DNA of 64,000 bases from Fasciolopsis buskii (GCA_008360955.1 LUCM01005940.1:124001-188000); one strand, 5' to 3'; positions 14,434-26,862 are shown, counted from the stretch's first letter. A program made the numbers and translations. Notes: generated by a model not told the origin, from the letters alone.

Positions 14434-14622
14434 TAGATCTTTTATATTTTACTTTCTTTTTGTTACTGGGATAACAGTGCACGTCATTTTTCAGGAAGGG
14501 GGCCACGGCCACCGAACATGGCTGCCAAGTGGGGAAATTGACAGGCGGTGGGAGGATTCGAACCCGCGATCCTCACGTTCAAACGCCACCACCTTTTCCA
14601 CTTGGCTGCCGTCGGCCAAGGA
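14434..14622 (-). mobile_element. tRNA-derived SINE, copy 2
   Basis: A minus-strand copy with the full layout. It has a tRNA-like head ending near 14622, a B-box (rc at about 14554-14564), and a body carrying the CTTCCTGAAAAATGA block. The 3' tail is A-rich, seen on the plus strand as TTTTATATTTTACTTTC. The 5' acceptor-stem-like arm reads CCGACGG, as in copy 3. Some body positions differ from other copies, which suggests an old insertion. Confidence 0.8.
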
Positions 14623-15571
14623 AACATGAGTGCATATCTGGTAGTTGGGTTAGCATAATAAAGCTGCTCATCTTAATTCCTACAATCCACCAATTCTAGT
14701 CCTGAGTTACGGTAGATCTTATAGTCAAGCAAATTTACGGGTGGGATTTGACTCTTCTATTGATCGCTTGTAGTCGGAGGTGAGTTGCGTGATATGTGGC
14801 GCCAGCTGACTGATCTGAGGATCTTCCAGGTTGCGTAGAAGTCATAGAAAATTTCCCGAAAGAACAGATATAGTTCCTATTTGACTTCAATATTCCCTCC
14901 CTTGGAAAAACCGGTGTCATATTTGTCAAAAATAGATTGGTGGAACAAGGCGATAAAGGTAGATGAGGCCCCTTCTCTGAGGCTTACTTTAACTGCTCAA
15001 ATATCAGTGATCGTTATGACAGTCACACAGGTATCCAAGTTTGAAGACCGATGGGAAGAAAAGGAGGACCAGTGGATTTAGTCTGCGGGAATTGAAGGGG
15101 GAATGATTTAAACCTGACTGTTTCAGGTCAACTGATGTTATGGTTCATTTGCATGGAATTGAAGAGAGGTAAGGCGCAGTCTAGTTCATATTTCTGCTCC
15201 GTTTTTGCAACCATTTCCGCATCGTATTCGTTATGATGTCCAAGCGTAAATGAGGAACCCATCTAAGATCCTCTATGATTCAGTAAAATTGTGCCGAAAG
15301 TAGATCTTATTGAAGAGTTTCATGACCTTTCGATCAATGGACTTTGGATTTGGGTTGAAAACTTCACACCGTCAATAGACGCGGCATTATCTTCGTGTAG
15401 TCAAGGCTGATGTCACATCGACTTGTTGTGAAACACTTGCAGCCCAGATGCGAAATTTCGTGATCCGGGCCTTGTGAAATCAGTTTTTGTTGGTTTAAAA
15501 AACCAATTTGTGAAAAACGGATTTCGAAAAGGACAATCGTGTCATCTAGTTTAATGGTTCTGACCATACAG

Positions 15572-15839
15572 TAGCGTGAATTCTCTGATACGCGGTCACG
15601 TAATTGTCAATGTTTTTACCTTCGAAATCCACGGAGGTGTAATCGCCTTTCTTCCGGGAATCAACTTAAGAGTGTTTGGATATTCCTGTTTGTTGAATAG
15701 TTCAAGAAAATTCGACCTAGATAAACTAGAGATTCTTAAGTGCCGAGATTGGAATCTCACAGACTGCTGGTGTCTCCGCGTAAACAGCGTTCGAGTGAGG
15801 AAGCAGCTCGATTGTATCGGGCGGAAGTTAGAAAAGTGA
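15572..15839 (+). CDS. Candidate exon, unknown protein
   Basis: After a CTGACCATACAG acceptor-like site, 88 codons are open to a TGA stop at 15837-15839. Possible internal donors (GAG|GTGTAA, CGA|GTGAGG) mean the true end may be earlier. The peptide is mixed hydrophobic/charged with cysteines near the end. No family recognised. A GA repeat follows directly at 15861. The exon takes one base from its predecessor and could follow 6077-6220 by phase, but that is only compatibility. Confidence 0.25.
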
Positions 15840-15860
15840 AATACTCATGAGAACGAGATA

Positions 15861-15883
15861 CAGAGAGAGAGAGAGAGAGAGAG
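15861..15883. repeat. (GA)n microsatellite
   Basis: Run of about eleven GA units directly downstream of the open frame ending at 15839. Confidence 0.9.
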
Positions 15884-18800
15884 CAAGAAAGGAATATCTA
15901 AACAGAAACACATTCCATTCGAGTGCGCAATACAAAGCATTTCACATGCATTAAATCTCCTTAGGGCTGACAAATGTAATATACAATTGCAATCGCACGC
16001 ATTTATGACAGTCATAGCTGGGGTGAGAAAACAGTTTCATTTCTTCAATACTTTGATTGCCAGAATTAATTCAAAATATTTGCATGGGTGTTTTGATAGC
16101 AGCAATAGGATTTTGGGCACAATATCAATTAAGAACCAATTAGTACCATGATCTTCGCATTCGATAGTGATTCAAATTCTCCTATAGCACTATCGAAAGA
16201 AACAAATCAAACAAATCGGGTCGCCGTCAATCCGAGTCATATGATCTGTAGTACAATTCTAAATTACCGTAGTTTCAGTCGAACGTAATCCAGCACAATT
16301 TCGGGCTTCTGAAGTGTTCACACCAGGTCGCATCTGCCAGGTTCGACTGGATTGTTGGTTGCTCAATGGGGCGGTCAGCGAGCATGGTATTTTCAGTTTG
16401 TTGAAAATCTTGAGATGACATCACCAGCAAATTGCAAGCGGATACTCAATCACTCTAAAAGCAGTTGTTTTGTTTACCCCAACCGATGGCAGATTCGCAC
16501 ATTGCACGCAACCGTGCAGTCGTGGTGAATGTGTCCATTCACACGTCACGTTCGCATTTACCAAAGTCCAAAAACAAACTGCCTGCTCTCCACACAAGAT
16601 CAGAAACCAACCAGCCATCGACAAGTTCATATCCAAGTCAGCCACTCAAATTCATCATTTAGGCTAGACAATCAATGCTTTATATGGTCATCTGCTCCCC
16701 TTTTATGCTGTATAAACTATGGATTCCAGGTTTAACTGAAGTACAGCTTTCCTACTTGTTCGTGGTTGTTTCTCACTGAGAATTGGGCGATCGAAAAGTG
16801 ACTGATCAAGGGCACTGTAAAGTCTTCGCCCATCGATAAGACAGGGAGATTCGGGTCAGCGATTTTCACGCGTTCGACTGTTACGACGATCGGCGTTTGA
16901 CTACTGTCGGGCAGGGGTAGAAATATCCGTACGCTATGGCGAAGTATGCGCGATGAATCTCGTTAGAGGCTGCACCGCATACCCGACTAGTGGAATGCGC
17001 TTTGGTTCGGTGACACGTAGCAAATGAATTCTGATTAAAGGGGCAAAGAATGCGTGATAGCTGCATAGTGCTAGCTCGCGCCCGGTTATGGGTACAGCAT
17101 ATGACAAACTGTGGTTGAAGTGGATGCAGCAGACGGGTCAAAAGTTTAGAGCAAACAGATGAACATCGGATGAATTCAACGCAACTCGTCGGATAGGGGC
17201 AACGAGGTTAGCTATTGGTGGATAGAAAGTGGCCAAACATAGCCGAAGAATGGAACACTAATTCGCGTTTACGTTTGAAGAAATCGGGGAATGGGTGGTA
17301 GTTAATTGTGCAGCCTTGAGCGAGATGAACCAAGGTGCCGGAGTCGTGAGGGTTATTGAGAACAGAGGCCAGAACAGAGCACCATTCTGCTAAAAATAGG
17401 AAACATCACTGAGAACCATGTCCAGGTGTCGAATAAGGAGTGGCCTCATGAACAAAAGGGACATTGGAGGTGAGAAAAATCAATTGTGAATTCCCATATG
17501 AAGGTCGAACGAGAGATTTTGGAATTGGCTGGCCGGGCGAAAAGAACGTGTGGGTGAGCGGTAATCGCACATCGTGGGATTAATACAGTGGGCTGATATA
17601 AATGGACGCATTAAGACAAGGGTTGGGGTGATTGATAAGCCCTTTCCAAACGGGAACAGGAAGAAAGATCGCGAGTAAACTGTACCGCATAGGTCAGTTT
17701 TGATGAACTGGAACTACAATGAGTGGGAAACAATTCTGGAGTGACTGAACGTAGGAGGCAGTTCAAAAAATAAAACGAAACTGTTTTCACTTGTCATTCC
17801 TCATCAAGTCGAAAGCTTTTCGATTCTAGGTAAAGTGATTCTGAGGACATGGGAGACCATCAGCTGATGTCCACGACTGATGTCACCCTACAAATCCGAT
17901 CAAAGGGATAGTCTTGCGGTAGGGAAAACGGAAGCTGACACTGCATTCCCATTGCAAGGCTCGGAAATCGAAGTGCCGAAAAGTGGACGCGTAAATGTAT
18001 CACTTGTCCCGCTTTCGGTTAGCGAATCACTAAGGACAGATTTTTTCGAAAAAAAACTAGTGCCAAATGGACGGCACGCGAAGGAATCCGCGTGATTTTG
18101 TTCGATGTGATGAGTTATTTTAGTATCGTTATAGTGAAAGTAATATCACATTTGGCGTCCGTTTGTGTGTAATGGGCCATTGTAACTCGTGGAAACACCA
18201 GGGGCCATCTCTTTTCACTTTTGGTTGGGCTGAGCACGATTATTAAGAGTATGGAAACTGACCCTTGAAAACAGAATGGGCGGACGTGTGTTTGTCTGTC
18301 TGTGCATAACGCCAGCGGCTTTGGGCCCGTCTTGGGTTGACCATAGAGGTGCAAAACTGGTCAGCAATAACTTCGCTTCCTGCAGTGATAGAATCCGTAA
18401 CAAAAGTCGATGGGGATGGCACCAATGGTCTAAACTCATGGAAGAGTTACTTACAAATACACTCTAGACACGGTGGTATTCAGATCAAACAAACCAAATG
18501 ACCCTGTAAAAGTTTTTCATTTGACTTGCCATTTAAATCACCAGTGTTCACCCCGGGGTTCGAAATCCTGTCGGGTCACTTTAACTTCCTAATTCATGCG
18601 ATTTTTATCAAAAGATGAAACACTTGATTTTTGAGGATGCCGGGAGGTGACAGGACTGTAATTGCCCAAGAACGTTGCCAGCTCACATGCAGGATGATTG
18701 ACATTTGTCTTAAACTTTGTAGTTTTGTATGAAGCGAGTGTACAAACTCTTCATGACGAGGCATTTGTGATTGTCAAGCTTAAAAGGTGAAAATTCCCGG

Positions 18801-19538
18801 TTCGATTCCTTCTCCGACTTTCACTCTCCGATCGATATCGCTCCAATGAGGACGAGCTTTTTGTACTTTAGTCGCATAATACTACCACTGTTCAATTTTG
18901 ATATCGACGTAACCTATAAAGTCTAAAGTCATCTGTGACCGACTTTCGGGAGTTTTCTTTTACTGATTGGAACAGTTTTTATTTATCGTCTAATCAAGGT
19001 TTAAAATTAGTTATAAATCAATTACTTTTTTGAAATCGCAGTCATCAGGCCACAAGAATCAATCATAAAGTTGTTTTGGATAAACAACCCTAATGCGTAT
19101 TCAACAAGTCTACCACTTTCTTCTACTATTTCAAGCGTAATTTTCTTGGTCTAACTAATGGACATTTATGATTGGTTTACGTGCAAATCGAGAATGGTCC
19201 TTTTGACTTGTCTAGATATAACCAGTGGCTAAACTGACAGTTAACGTTTTATTGCGCTAATCACTTTTGATTAGCGAATGATAAATTTGATCAGATCGTT
19301 GCTCAGTTGAATGAACTACTCAACGTGAGTAAGAATACCTAATATCATCTGACTAATACCAAATCGTTGATTCGCATGGAATGGCATTGTTCAGCTAAAA
19401 AACAGGGATGAATGGTTTAGGCTATTTCTAATTTGCTAATTCGCCTATTTGCACATATCAGTCCGGAGTGAGAGCCCGAATCGCACTCCCATTTCCGCGA
19501 TGACTTAGCCCCTGTCGATCAATATCCTTGATTTTCAG
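15884..19538. other. Intron or intergenic sequence
   Basis: No assignable feature. A plus-strand open frame at 17880-18095 has protein-like composition but no convincing splice sites. All three frames at 16465-16735 are partly open. A B-box-like CGGTTCGATTCC near 18798 has no A-box partner that I can see. Confidence 0.45.
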
Positions 19539-19752
19539 AGTTTCGGATGCAACGCAAATCCTCAGGCCACGTATGCGAACTAAAACATACAGAATTTGTG
19601 TTCAGGTGGACAGAAGTCTTTATCATCTACCAAAAGAATAGAAACCCAATGGAGGGAGAAAAACATGGGAGTTGTGTAACCTATGTAGCAATTCATCCTG
19701 ATTTGGATTGTTCGAAATTATTTGCATCTATTCTACCAATCATAGAGCTGGC
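19539..19752 (+). CDS. Candidate internal exon, unknown protein
   Basis: An acceptor CCTTGATTTTCAG and a strong donor GC|GTAAGTG bound a fully open frame of 70 codons. The exon supplies two bases to the first codon and leaves two bases at the end. The peptide ends in a hydrophobic helix-like stretch (LFASILPIIELA). By phase it can be spliced to the exon at 27111, or across a 452-bp intron to a frame at 20205 that reads as a membrane helix. I do not recognise the family. Confidence 0.4.
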
Positions 19753-20204
19753 GTAAGTGCCCAGTTTAATATTTGATTTTGTCCACGGGAGCACGATAAT
19801 TGTTAACTTGCCTGCTCACTTCACCTGTTTACGGCTACTGATGACTTCTTCTTTGAACTTTTAATTTCGCTTGTGGTTTTCTTGTCAGACGACATCATCC
19901 ATCTGATGGTTGACGGTTTTATGTAAGCCAGCATTACCCAGCTTCGATTTGTCCGGTATTTACAGCTCTGTCTTTATCCGAGTTAGGGTAACCACGCGTC
20001 ATCCAATTTTGTTTTGGTCGCACCTAAGTCTCTTGTGGCCACTAGCGATTGGTGTCTTGTCCAAGTTGAAGTGACGATCGATAAGTAATTAGCCTGTAGA
20101 ATGTATAACTAAAATGGTCACAATTGTCTCTCCGGATTTGTCCCACCGCAACGGTTCTTTCCTTGATCCCCTCTCATTTGTCTGCCCCTCTCTGTATGTG
20201 CCAG

Positions 20205-20333
20205 TCTCTTCGGGACTACCCTGAAGGTCATCTTTGGTCTGGTGGTAGCAATACTTGTTCCCTATTTGAAGTCCATTTCTATTTATCCGAATTTATCACA
20301 AAGGATAAAGTAGCCGACGTGCAGTCCTTGTGA
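20205..20333 (+). CDS. Possible exon after a very strong acceptor
   Basis: A long pyrimidine tract (CTCTCATTTGTCTGCCCCTC and onward) leads to CCAG. Two frames are open downstream. Phase 0 gives 42 codons and a TGA. The frame that takes one base, which would match the exit phase of 19539-19752, reads a hydrophobic helix (around VIFGLVVAILVPYL) before a TAG near 20308. No good donor follows. The acceptor is good but the coding frame is uncertain. Confidence 0.2.
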   Translation, partial: SLRDYPEGHLWSGGSNTCSLFEVHFYLSEFITKDKVADVQSL

Positions 20334-21166
20334 TAATGCTTGTATACAACACCAGTCCCAAGTAATCGATGCGCAGTTTAGGCTTCTTAATGACCTCACG
20401 TCGAACCAACTACTCAGAGGGAGTGATAGCAAAATTGTAAGAACCCTTCTAGAACGTTCATCTGACCCGAAGAAATCAATTAATTTAGCTTTGAGTTAAT
20501 GACTAAAATAGGGTGCCAGTTCCATTCATTCGCCCACGACAGGCCGCGTCCCCACTTACAAACTTAATCTCAAGGGAACAACGCTCCACTAAATAAAGCC
20601 CCTATAATTAATTTTTTTAACAAGTTTTCAATTGGCTCACCCTGAAACCACAGGAGCGGCTCATCGTGAACCTGTCATGGGCTGGTTTACAAACACTGTG
20701 CTCCTAGAGGCTTGTAGGAGTCACTCGCAATGTAAAAGGCAGCTAGTCTTAGGCTGTCACAAAACGTTTTCGTTCAATTGCTCATGAGGTTGGTTGTAAG
20801 AAAACCGCTTCCACACCGTCGTAGCCAGTTTTGTTTAACGCGGCCATTTTGGAGGACAAAATAGGGAAGAAGACTCCGCCCTCTTTAGTCCCGGAAATCT
20901 TCGATCAACTCATACCCCGACCTCCATTGCCGGCTCCCACTAACTCGTTTATTAGCCACAGACCTTCCAGTTGGCAACTCGGGTACAAATCCTGTGTACC
21001 ATGAAGGATCTGGACAACTGACAAGCTCTATCAAGAGCGAAACTTGCGTCTGGTGCCTCTCGAGCGTAAAGTTTGTCAGATTAACCGAGGTTTGTGCCTG
21101 AAAATTGAAATCAGAAAGACAGGCATAGAAAACACCAACCCACGAGTTAATCCCAAGCAGTTGTGA
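20334..21166. other. Intronic or intergenic sequence
   Basis: I see nothing assignable. The part at about 20.8-21.06 kb is less AT-rich than its surroundings and could be old transposon 5' sequence, but I found no match elsewhere in the window. Confidence 0.4.
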
Positions 21167-21216
21167 GCTCTCTTTCTCTCTCTCTCTCTCCCCCCATATA
21201 TATATATATATATATC
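21167..21216. repeat. (CT)n-(C)6-(TA)n compound microsatellite
   Basis: A CT tract passes through a short run of C into alternating AT. Such compound polypyrimidine/TA tracts can adopt non-B forms; that is general knowledge, not tested here. Confidence 0.9.
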
Positions 21217-21495
21217 TGAACTGCGAGAATAAATCATTTATATTGGCCTTGTATGATCAACTCTCATTGATCAAGTCCTCGGCTAGATGTTTTGGTCCAT
21301 TGTTATCCACTGACTTTGTCATGCGGTGTTTTCGTTCAGGTTATCGATTGGTGTAATCATTGTCAAAACAGCTGCATTAGTCTCCGATCGGGGCAATGGT
21401 TATGAAGAGACCATATGAACTACTGTTACACCACCCGCCACCCATTCCGATCGTTTACAGGAGCATTTGATACACCTTAAATGTAATTGCCTCAC

Positions 21496-21669
21496 CTGTT
21501 CACCCAATCGGATGTTCAAATGACAAGACAAAACCAGCTGGACATTTCCCCCAGTCTGTGCCACCGTACGAATTAGGATCGAAAATTGTTTGAGTGACTT
21601 GCGGATCACTTCAGTGAAATTACACTGCATCGTATGATAGAACACAATTTCATCAGGCCCATCGGCCAT
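21496..21669 (-). CDS. Candidate first exon, unknown protein
   Basis: The minus strand has an ATG in a favourable context (GTTATGG) and then 58 open codons to a near-perfect donor CAG|GTGAGG. Alternatively it is an internal exon entering at 21624 after ATACGATGCAG. The peptide starts MADGPDEIV and later reads QTGGNVQLVLSCHLNIRL. An AAC/GTT microsatellite lies just upstream of the ATG in this orientation. Family unknown. The exit phase of 0 would fit the terminal exon at 12559-12783. Confidence 0.38.
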
Positions 21670-21681
21670 AACAACAAAGAA

Positions 21682-21825
21682 AATAAACAACAACAACAAC
21701 AACAAATAATAATAACGAAAACAACAACAATAAGCAACAACGGCAACAATAGCACTAACAATGACAACAGCAACATTTACAAAATTGCCAATAATAATAA
21801 CAATGACAACAACAACAACAACGTA
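21682..21825. repeat. Interrupted (AAC)n / Asn-Gln coding microsatellite
   Basis: AAC/AAT trinucleotides repeat with interruptions over about 140 bp. A plus-strand open frame (21634-21996) would read through it as an Asn/Gln-rich segment, but I treat that as a by-product of the repeat. On the other strand it is a GTT tract upstream of the candidate exon at 21496-21669. Confidence 0.85.
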
Positions 21826-22522
21826 GGCCGAAATCCTTTGCTTTCCCGAACTGCATTGGACAAAGACACTGTAGATTTTTCAAAGCACGTGAACTTCAAT
21901 GTTCTACGACAATTCGCCTGTAGTGTTGCTGATCTCAAACCATTCACAGAAACGATCCGTCAAGTATTCAACTTTTTCCTCTATAAGTTCCTTTAAGCTA
22001 GATCGATCGGGGCATTCACCGGGCAACTCGTCCGGTTCTCGATCCACATAACGCGTGTTGAAAACTTCCTCCTCGGAGTCATCTGTTTTAAATAGTTATG
22101 AGTGACTGTAAGCATGAATGGCAGTTAATCTTAGCATATTTTCGACTGGGTGTTGACAAACTGCGGTGATCGTCGTTTCATCTCATCAAATTCAAAACGG
22201 TTTCAGATGCCGTAATCCAACGTTGTCCTTTGAGATTTGTATCATTTTTCCGTCCCAACTTTCTTTCACCGTTTCTCTGTCAAATGTCCCAGAGTTCAAG
22301 GACAAAGTGATTTCACGATACAACGTCGTGGCCTCATAATGATAAGTACGATTCTTTTGTCTTCTTTCAGTAATTGGTCACTCTGCTTGGACAACATCCA
22401 TTCAGCTTGTAATGAATTCAATTCATGCGGTTGTCACATAGAGTACATATTTTGTAAAAAATCCCGAATGACAACATTACTGGCCACCGCTTTCTGGCTG
22501 AAATGCACTCGCAAATACTTAC

Positions 22523-22630
22523 AAACGTCTTTTAAATAGATATATGCATGCGGATTCGTTACTTCTAGTTGTTTTTTTAAGGCGATTCGATTGTGTTTAC
22601 CTTTTTGGATTTCAAACCCATAACAGAGAA
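22523..22630 (-). CDS. Candidate internal exon, unknown protein
   Basis: On the minus strand a very strong acceptor (CTTCTCCCGTGTTTTTCAG) and a GTAAGT donor bound 35 codons. The exon supplies two bases and leaves one. The peptide is rich in charged residues (around GKHNRIALKKQLEVTNPHAY). The same frame stays open past the donor to a stop at 22434, so a longer terminal exon is possible. By phase it could follow the minus-strand exon at 33906-34011. Family not recognised. Confidence 0.38.
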
Positions 22631-22699
22631 CTGAAAAACACGGGAGAAGTGGTTTGGAATGACTAAGTAGTACCGCATGCGATCTCCTGGATGCCACGA

Positions 22700-24000
22700 A
22701 ACCGGATTAAGCGTTTGATCTGGCTAATGCAACGTATGCGTCTGGTCGATAAGCGTGTCAGGATCGTCACAATTGTGAATAACCACTTGCATGTGCCCAA
22801 TCCAAGTTGTGATAAACACCAGATGATGTCAGGTGTTAGACAGATCATTTTACGCGGTTGTGTAATAGTACAAAAGAAGGGCATAAAGGACAACCAAGAA
22901 TTAACTTCCGGTGCCAACTTTTAGGTCCCTTGTATGCCACGTGTGACAGAAGAATTTAGTATGCTTGCAATTTGTGAAAATAAACAAAGAACCAAGCGGC
23001 AAGTCTTTGGTTATTATTCCCAGCTCACTCAGCTGATCTCAAATCAGTCGATCAATCAGTCAGATGAAAAGATTCTTTCTCTGTGATTATAAGGGTTCAG
23101 GTAAAAGCATTTTGCACAGAATTGCCTGTCCATGATATCCGACAACTGTGAACGGTGCGTAGTGCGCGGGAACGATTGAAACGACTGTAGGCTAGCAATA
23201 ACGGGTAACCAACAATAAGATAATAATATGATCCCATCCAATTTCGAACGAAAAATAACGGGATGGACGCGAGAGCGGGGGTACACGATCGTGTGACTTT
23301 AAAAAAACAAACGCAAAGATAAAACATTTTACTTTGATAATACCGATGGAGTGCGTCTGATTCCTGTCGATTTTCTCTTGATTCGGCACATGCGTCTAAA
23401 TCAAAGCCAAAACCAATCCAATACTAACTGGATTGAAACTATCATGCCTTGATAATCAGTTACTGAAAAAATCCGTCTCGATCGTAAATCAGGTTAAAAT
23501 TTTTTCAAAGCTATTGGGTTATACTGCAAAAATATCACCAATCGATGAGGTAACGTGATCCATGTCCATACATCCTACTGTGGCGGCCACCGGTGTAAGT
23601 GATCTAACGTACTGGTGTATTATAAGTAAAACTGAATCATTTCTTTCCAAATCCAATCTTTCTGGACTAGCTCAGAAGGACAATGGGAAAACGAAGGTGT
23701 TCAAACAGTCCGAAAGTTTTCTGTCGCAAGTCCATGTTCTAATTTGCAAATTCAAAAGAATTCACAAAATCCCCGGTCACGATCTCTTTGGATAGGTCAC
23801 GTGAAAAGCGGGAAAATTATGCCTATCCAACAGCGTTGTTGAAACCATTAGATTTGACATTATCACTCTGCTGCTAGCCTCAAACAGGCCACGAGGAAGA
23901 ATACTTACACGAGACCGTGGCACATATTTCAACACCAATATTTCTTTATAAACTCTAACTTCTCAATTTTACCACTTTCGTAAACAGTTCACCTACTGAA
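22700..24000. other. Intron or intergenic sequence
   Basis: Open frames occur on both strands at 22663-22924 and on the minus strand at 23056-23389. None has paired splice signals. A GTAAGT donor-like site at 23593 lacks an upstream exon. Confidence 0.4.
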
Positions 24001-24001
24001 C

Positions 24002-24190
24002 CGGCCGACGGTGGCCAAGTGGATCAGGTTGTAACGTTTGGACATGAGGGTCGCGGGCTCGAATCCTCCTACCGTCGGTCAACTTATCCAGTTGGGAGCC
24101 CTCTGTTGGCCGCGGCTCGCTTCCTGAAAAATGATGTACATTGTTATTTCATTAACGAAGGAAGTAAATGACAAAAGATAAAAAAGATGA
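24002..24190 (+). mobile_element. tRNA-derived SINE, copy 3 (good reference copy)
   Basis: The head folds like a tRNA. Arm CCGACGGT pairs with ACCGTCGG about 65 nt later, the A-box-like TGGCCAAGTGG follows the first arm, and the B-box-like GGGCTCGAATCC precedes the second. Counting tRNA positions places TTG at the anticodon, but the anticodon stem does not pair well, so parentage is uncertain. The body contains the conserved block TTCCTGAAAAATGATGTACA, then TTATTTCATTAA, and an A-rich tail with AAAGATAAAAAAGAT. Confidence 0.82.
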
Positions 24191-24658
24191 GTTTTATACA
24201 TCTCAATATTACCGTTAATAAATAAATTTGCAATAAGATCTGAGTGGATAGTTTGCAAGGAATTCAAGCTCCGTCTATCACACCCGTTTGATTCGGGAGG
24301 GAACGGCGTCTGAATAACTCTTTCGAACTGTCAGCGTTTCGGGTCTACTTCCAGGGTGAACCCCTGCGGCCGGATCTGAACACGTAGAAAATGTTCCCAT
24401 CTTCTTCGTTATTAGTATCACTATTCTGTAAGGATCTATTACGTGAATGATCAATTTTCTGATTCACTACTAACCGAGCGTTACATCGTGTGCATAGTTG
24501 ATAACGAAAAATGGAGACATTGAAAACTTTGATGGATGCATTTTGACAAAGAAATCAGCTGCCGATGTGGAATGAAAATCGACTGATTTCGATGAATACA
24601 ATCCGCCCAAAATGTTAGCGAACACAAACAACAGATAAATGCGTACAAATGTATTCTG

Positions 24659-24765
24659 AAATATATATACATATATACATATTTCCCAGGCAAATTTTGT
24701 TTGTGCATCCAGATACTACTTCCTGCTTCTCCCTCTCTCTCTTTATACATATATATATATGTATA
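24659..24765. repeat. Two TA-rich microsatellites flanking a CT tract
   Basis: ATATATACATATATACATAT lies at about 24660, a CTCTCTCT tract near 24735, and another ATACATATATATATGTATAT near 24745. The last is itself palindromic. Confidence 0.85.
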
Positions 24766-24876
24766 TCAAACTTAAAGTCAAACGTGCCCAATTATTCAAT
24801 TTATTGGTTTTCTCATGGTTATTTCCCTTTTTCCTCTATTTGCAAAAAAATTAATTGTTAGAAAATGATATTTCAG

Positions 24877-25204
24877 ACTGTCAAAATGATTGTGCAATCA
24901 TGCTCACAGAAAAGGTTAACTGAGGCTTTCAAGTCTGATTTTATGGCCTACATCAATGTGGCTAATCCTGCGGGTTGTTCTGTAGAACTGTTTACAAAAA
25001 TGTTGAATAATTTGGCTGAATGCGAACGTCGTCATGGATTTGGTAATCACACCGTGTCAATAGTTAACAAGTGCAAACAACAAAGAAAAATGAAATATTC
25101 AATTCAACGAGAAACAGGATACAGAAGTTGCAAGATGTATTCCAATGGTGATTTGGACTCAGGTGATAACGGATCATTTTGTAGCCACAATCAGTTAGAT
25201 ACAA
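24877..25204 (+). CDS. Candidate internal exon, unknown protein
   Basis: An acceptor ATATTTCAG and a donor CAA|GTAAGC bound 109 open codons plus one base, entering in phase 0. Composition is typical of a soluble protein, with scattered cysteines and a basic stretch (CKQQRKMKYSI) followed by an acidic one (NGDLDSGDNGS). It is among the longest candidate exons in the window. Its phases do not fit between 19539-19752 and 27111-27449, so either other exons exist or it belongs to another gene. Family unknown. Confidence 0.38.
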
Positions 25205-26862
25205 GTAAGCACCATTAGGCAATGACGTGTCATAAATTCCCAAGCAATGAGGTCGTTGCACGAGGATATCTGTCCGTCATTTAGGGGTCGATCATCTGAT
25301 TCAGGGTGTCCAATGTGAAAGCGAGTCCCAGTGAAGGGTAGAGCATTTCGTCATCGAATGTGAACATTTCATGAAATTATTGAGAATACATTTACATAAT
25401 CCAGGAAAGGCAGTATGTGATATCTAAACAGTTGTTCCTACTTCTTGTTCGAATTCACGGACAAAATTTATTTATCTCCAATGATTCTTACCAATTCAGG
25501 CGAAAAGGACTTTTACGGTATCTTTTGAGAATTATGTTGGAATTATTGAAAAATGAAGTGTCTACAACTGGTTCAAACCTTGCGGTTCATTTTTTCACAT
25601 TCAGCGACGCCATAGTATTTTAAACAAGTCTGGTACTTTAACTTGTACGGTCGTGAAAATTAGACATGTTATTATCGTTCGTTAGCCTCTGACTATCTTT
25701 TGGTGATTACTGGGCACCGTCTAATAACTTCTGGTTGTACGTAGGAGACTTTACTCGGGGTAGGACAACCAGATGTTTTCCGGCATCCAACAACACAATT
25801 TGGGACTTTCCGTATCACATATACGATACGTTAGCATGAATGTGAATTCTGTTCCTAAATTAAATTCCAATGGGTAAGCGTGTAGTTAATCCAACTCCAT
25901 TTCGTTCGTAATAACGTAGCCCGAGGCTATGAAGTGATACGTGCCACATGAAAAAACGGTATCCAAGAGTAACTGGGCTATTAAAAATCCTCTGATCTTG
26001 AAGTGTCTTCCTTAAAGACACCCTGATCTGTAGTCTCTATTTTAATTGACTTAATTTCATTGTCTGATAACCTCAAGCCACTTTCTAACGAAGCTGACAA
26101 ATTCAAATTAACGATTGAAACGATGTCATGCAGAGAAACAAAGAATAATGACAATCGATTTTAATTTAACGAGCACATGCAGAGAAAATAACTTCTGGTA
26201 TAGAAAGTAAAACTGGATAGCAATTAAATCTTTTGAAATATGTTGTTAAACACATTGTAAGCTGATCATATGTCAATATGTTTGTTAATTATTCATCAGG
26301 ATAGACGGGAATTCAATTTGTTTAACGTCAGAAAAACCTAGCCTTAAATGTCAAGAGGACAATTCACGTCTTGCGTGCCTTAGAACAAACTGCTTTTTGT
26401 ATCCAGGCCTTTCTTCTCTAATGAAATTTTATTTGCTACGCTCACGTGATTCCCAGCTGCCTTGCAAACTCGGACGCCAGCTGGTCAACGGGATACATTT
26501 TCGGGATATTCGTTTGTGATTCCACTTCTCGATGCTACTGACTAGGCGGAATTCATCTAGACTACAAATCATGAAACATTGTATGACACGTAGTCCGAGT
26601 ATGTGTTGAAAGGACAACTACGTTGAAAAATAGCGCGACCAACCAATCAAATTGATTCCAACCAAATCTCATGCAATTGTGTTGACTAAGCGGGAACACA
26701 ATTTCCGTTGGTTTTGTATACTTTTTCACTCGGACTTCAGATTTTCAATTCACCTTTTGGTCCCCGATTCGACTAGGAACTAGTATTTGCTAGTCACAAT
26801 GAGTAAAAAATGCTTTGAACTTATTTTGCTTTCCTTGAAAAATCCCGTTAGGCACGTTGAGA
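25205..26862. other. Intron or intergenic sequence
   Basis: No assignable feature. A plus-strand frame at 25417-25623 follows an ATTCAG acceptor-like site but is not in phase with the exon upstream. Confidence 0.4.

Noticed and set aside
18780..18815. tRNA pseudogene from a B-box-like CGGTTCGATTCC
   Set aside because: No A-box or pairing arms found at the right distance.
21634..21996. Asn/Gln-rich plus-strand protein
   Set aside because: Half of it is an AAC/AAT microsatellite, and the minus strand has better start and splice signals in the overlapping part.
24002..24078. Functional tRNA gene
   Set aside because: The tRNA-like heads are repeated with variable stems, have no paired anticodon arm and are each followed by the same non-tRNA body, so they are SINE heads.
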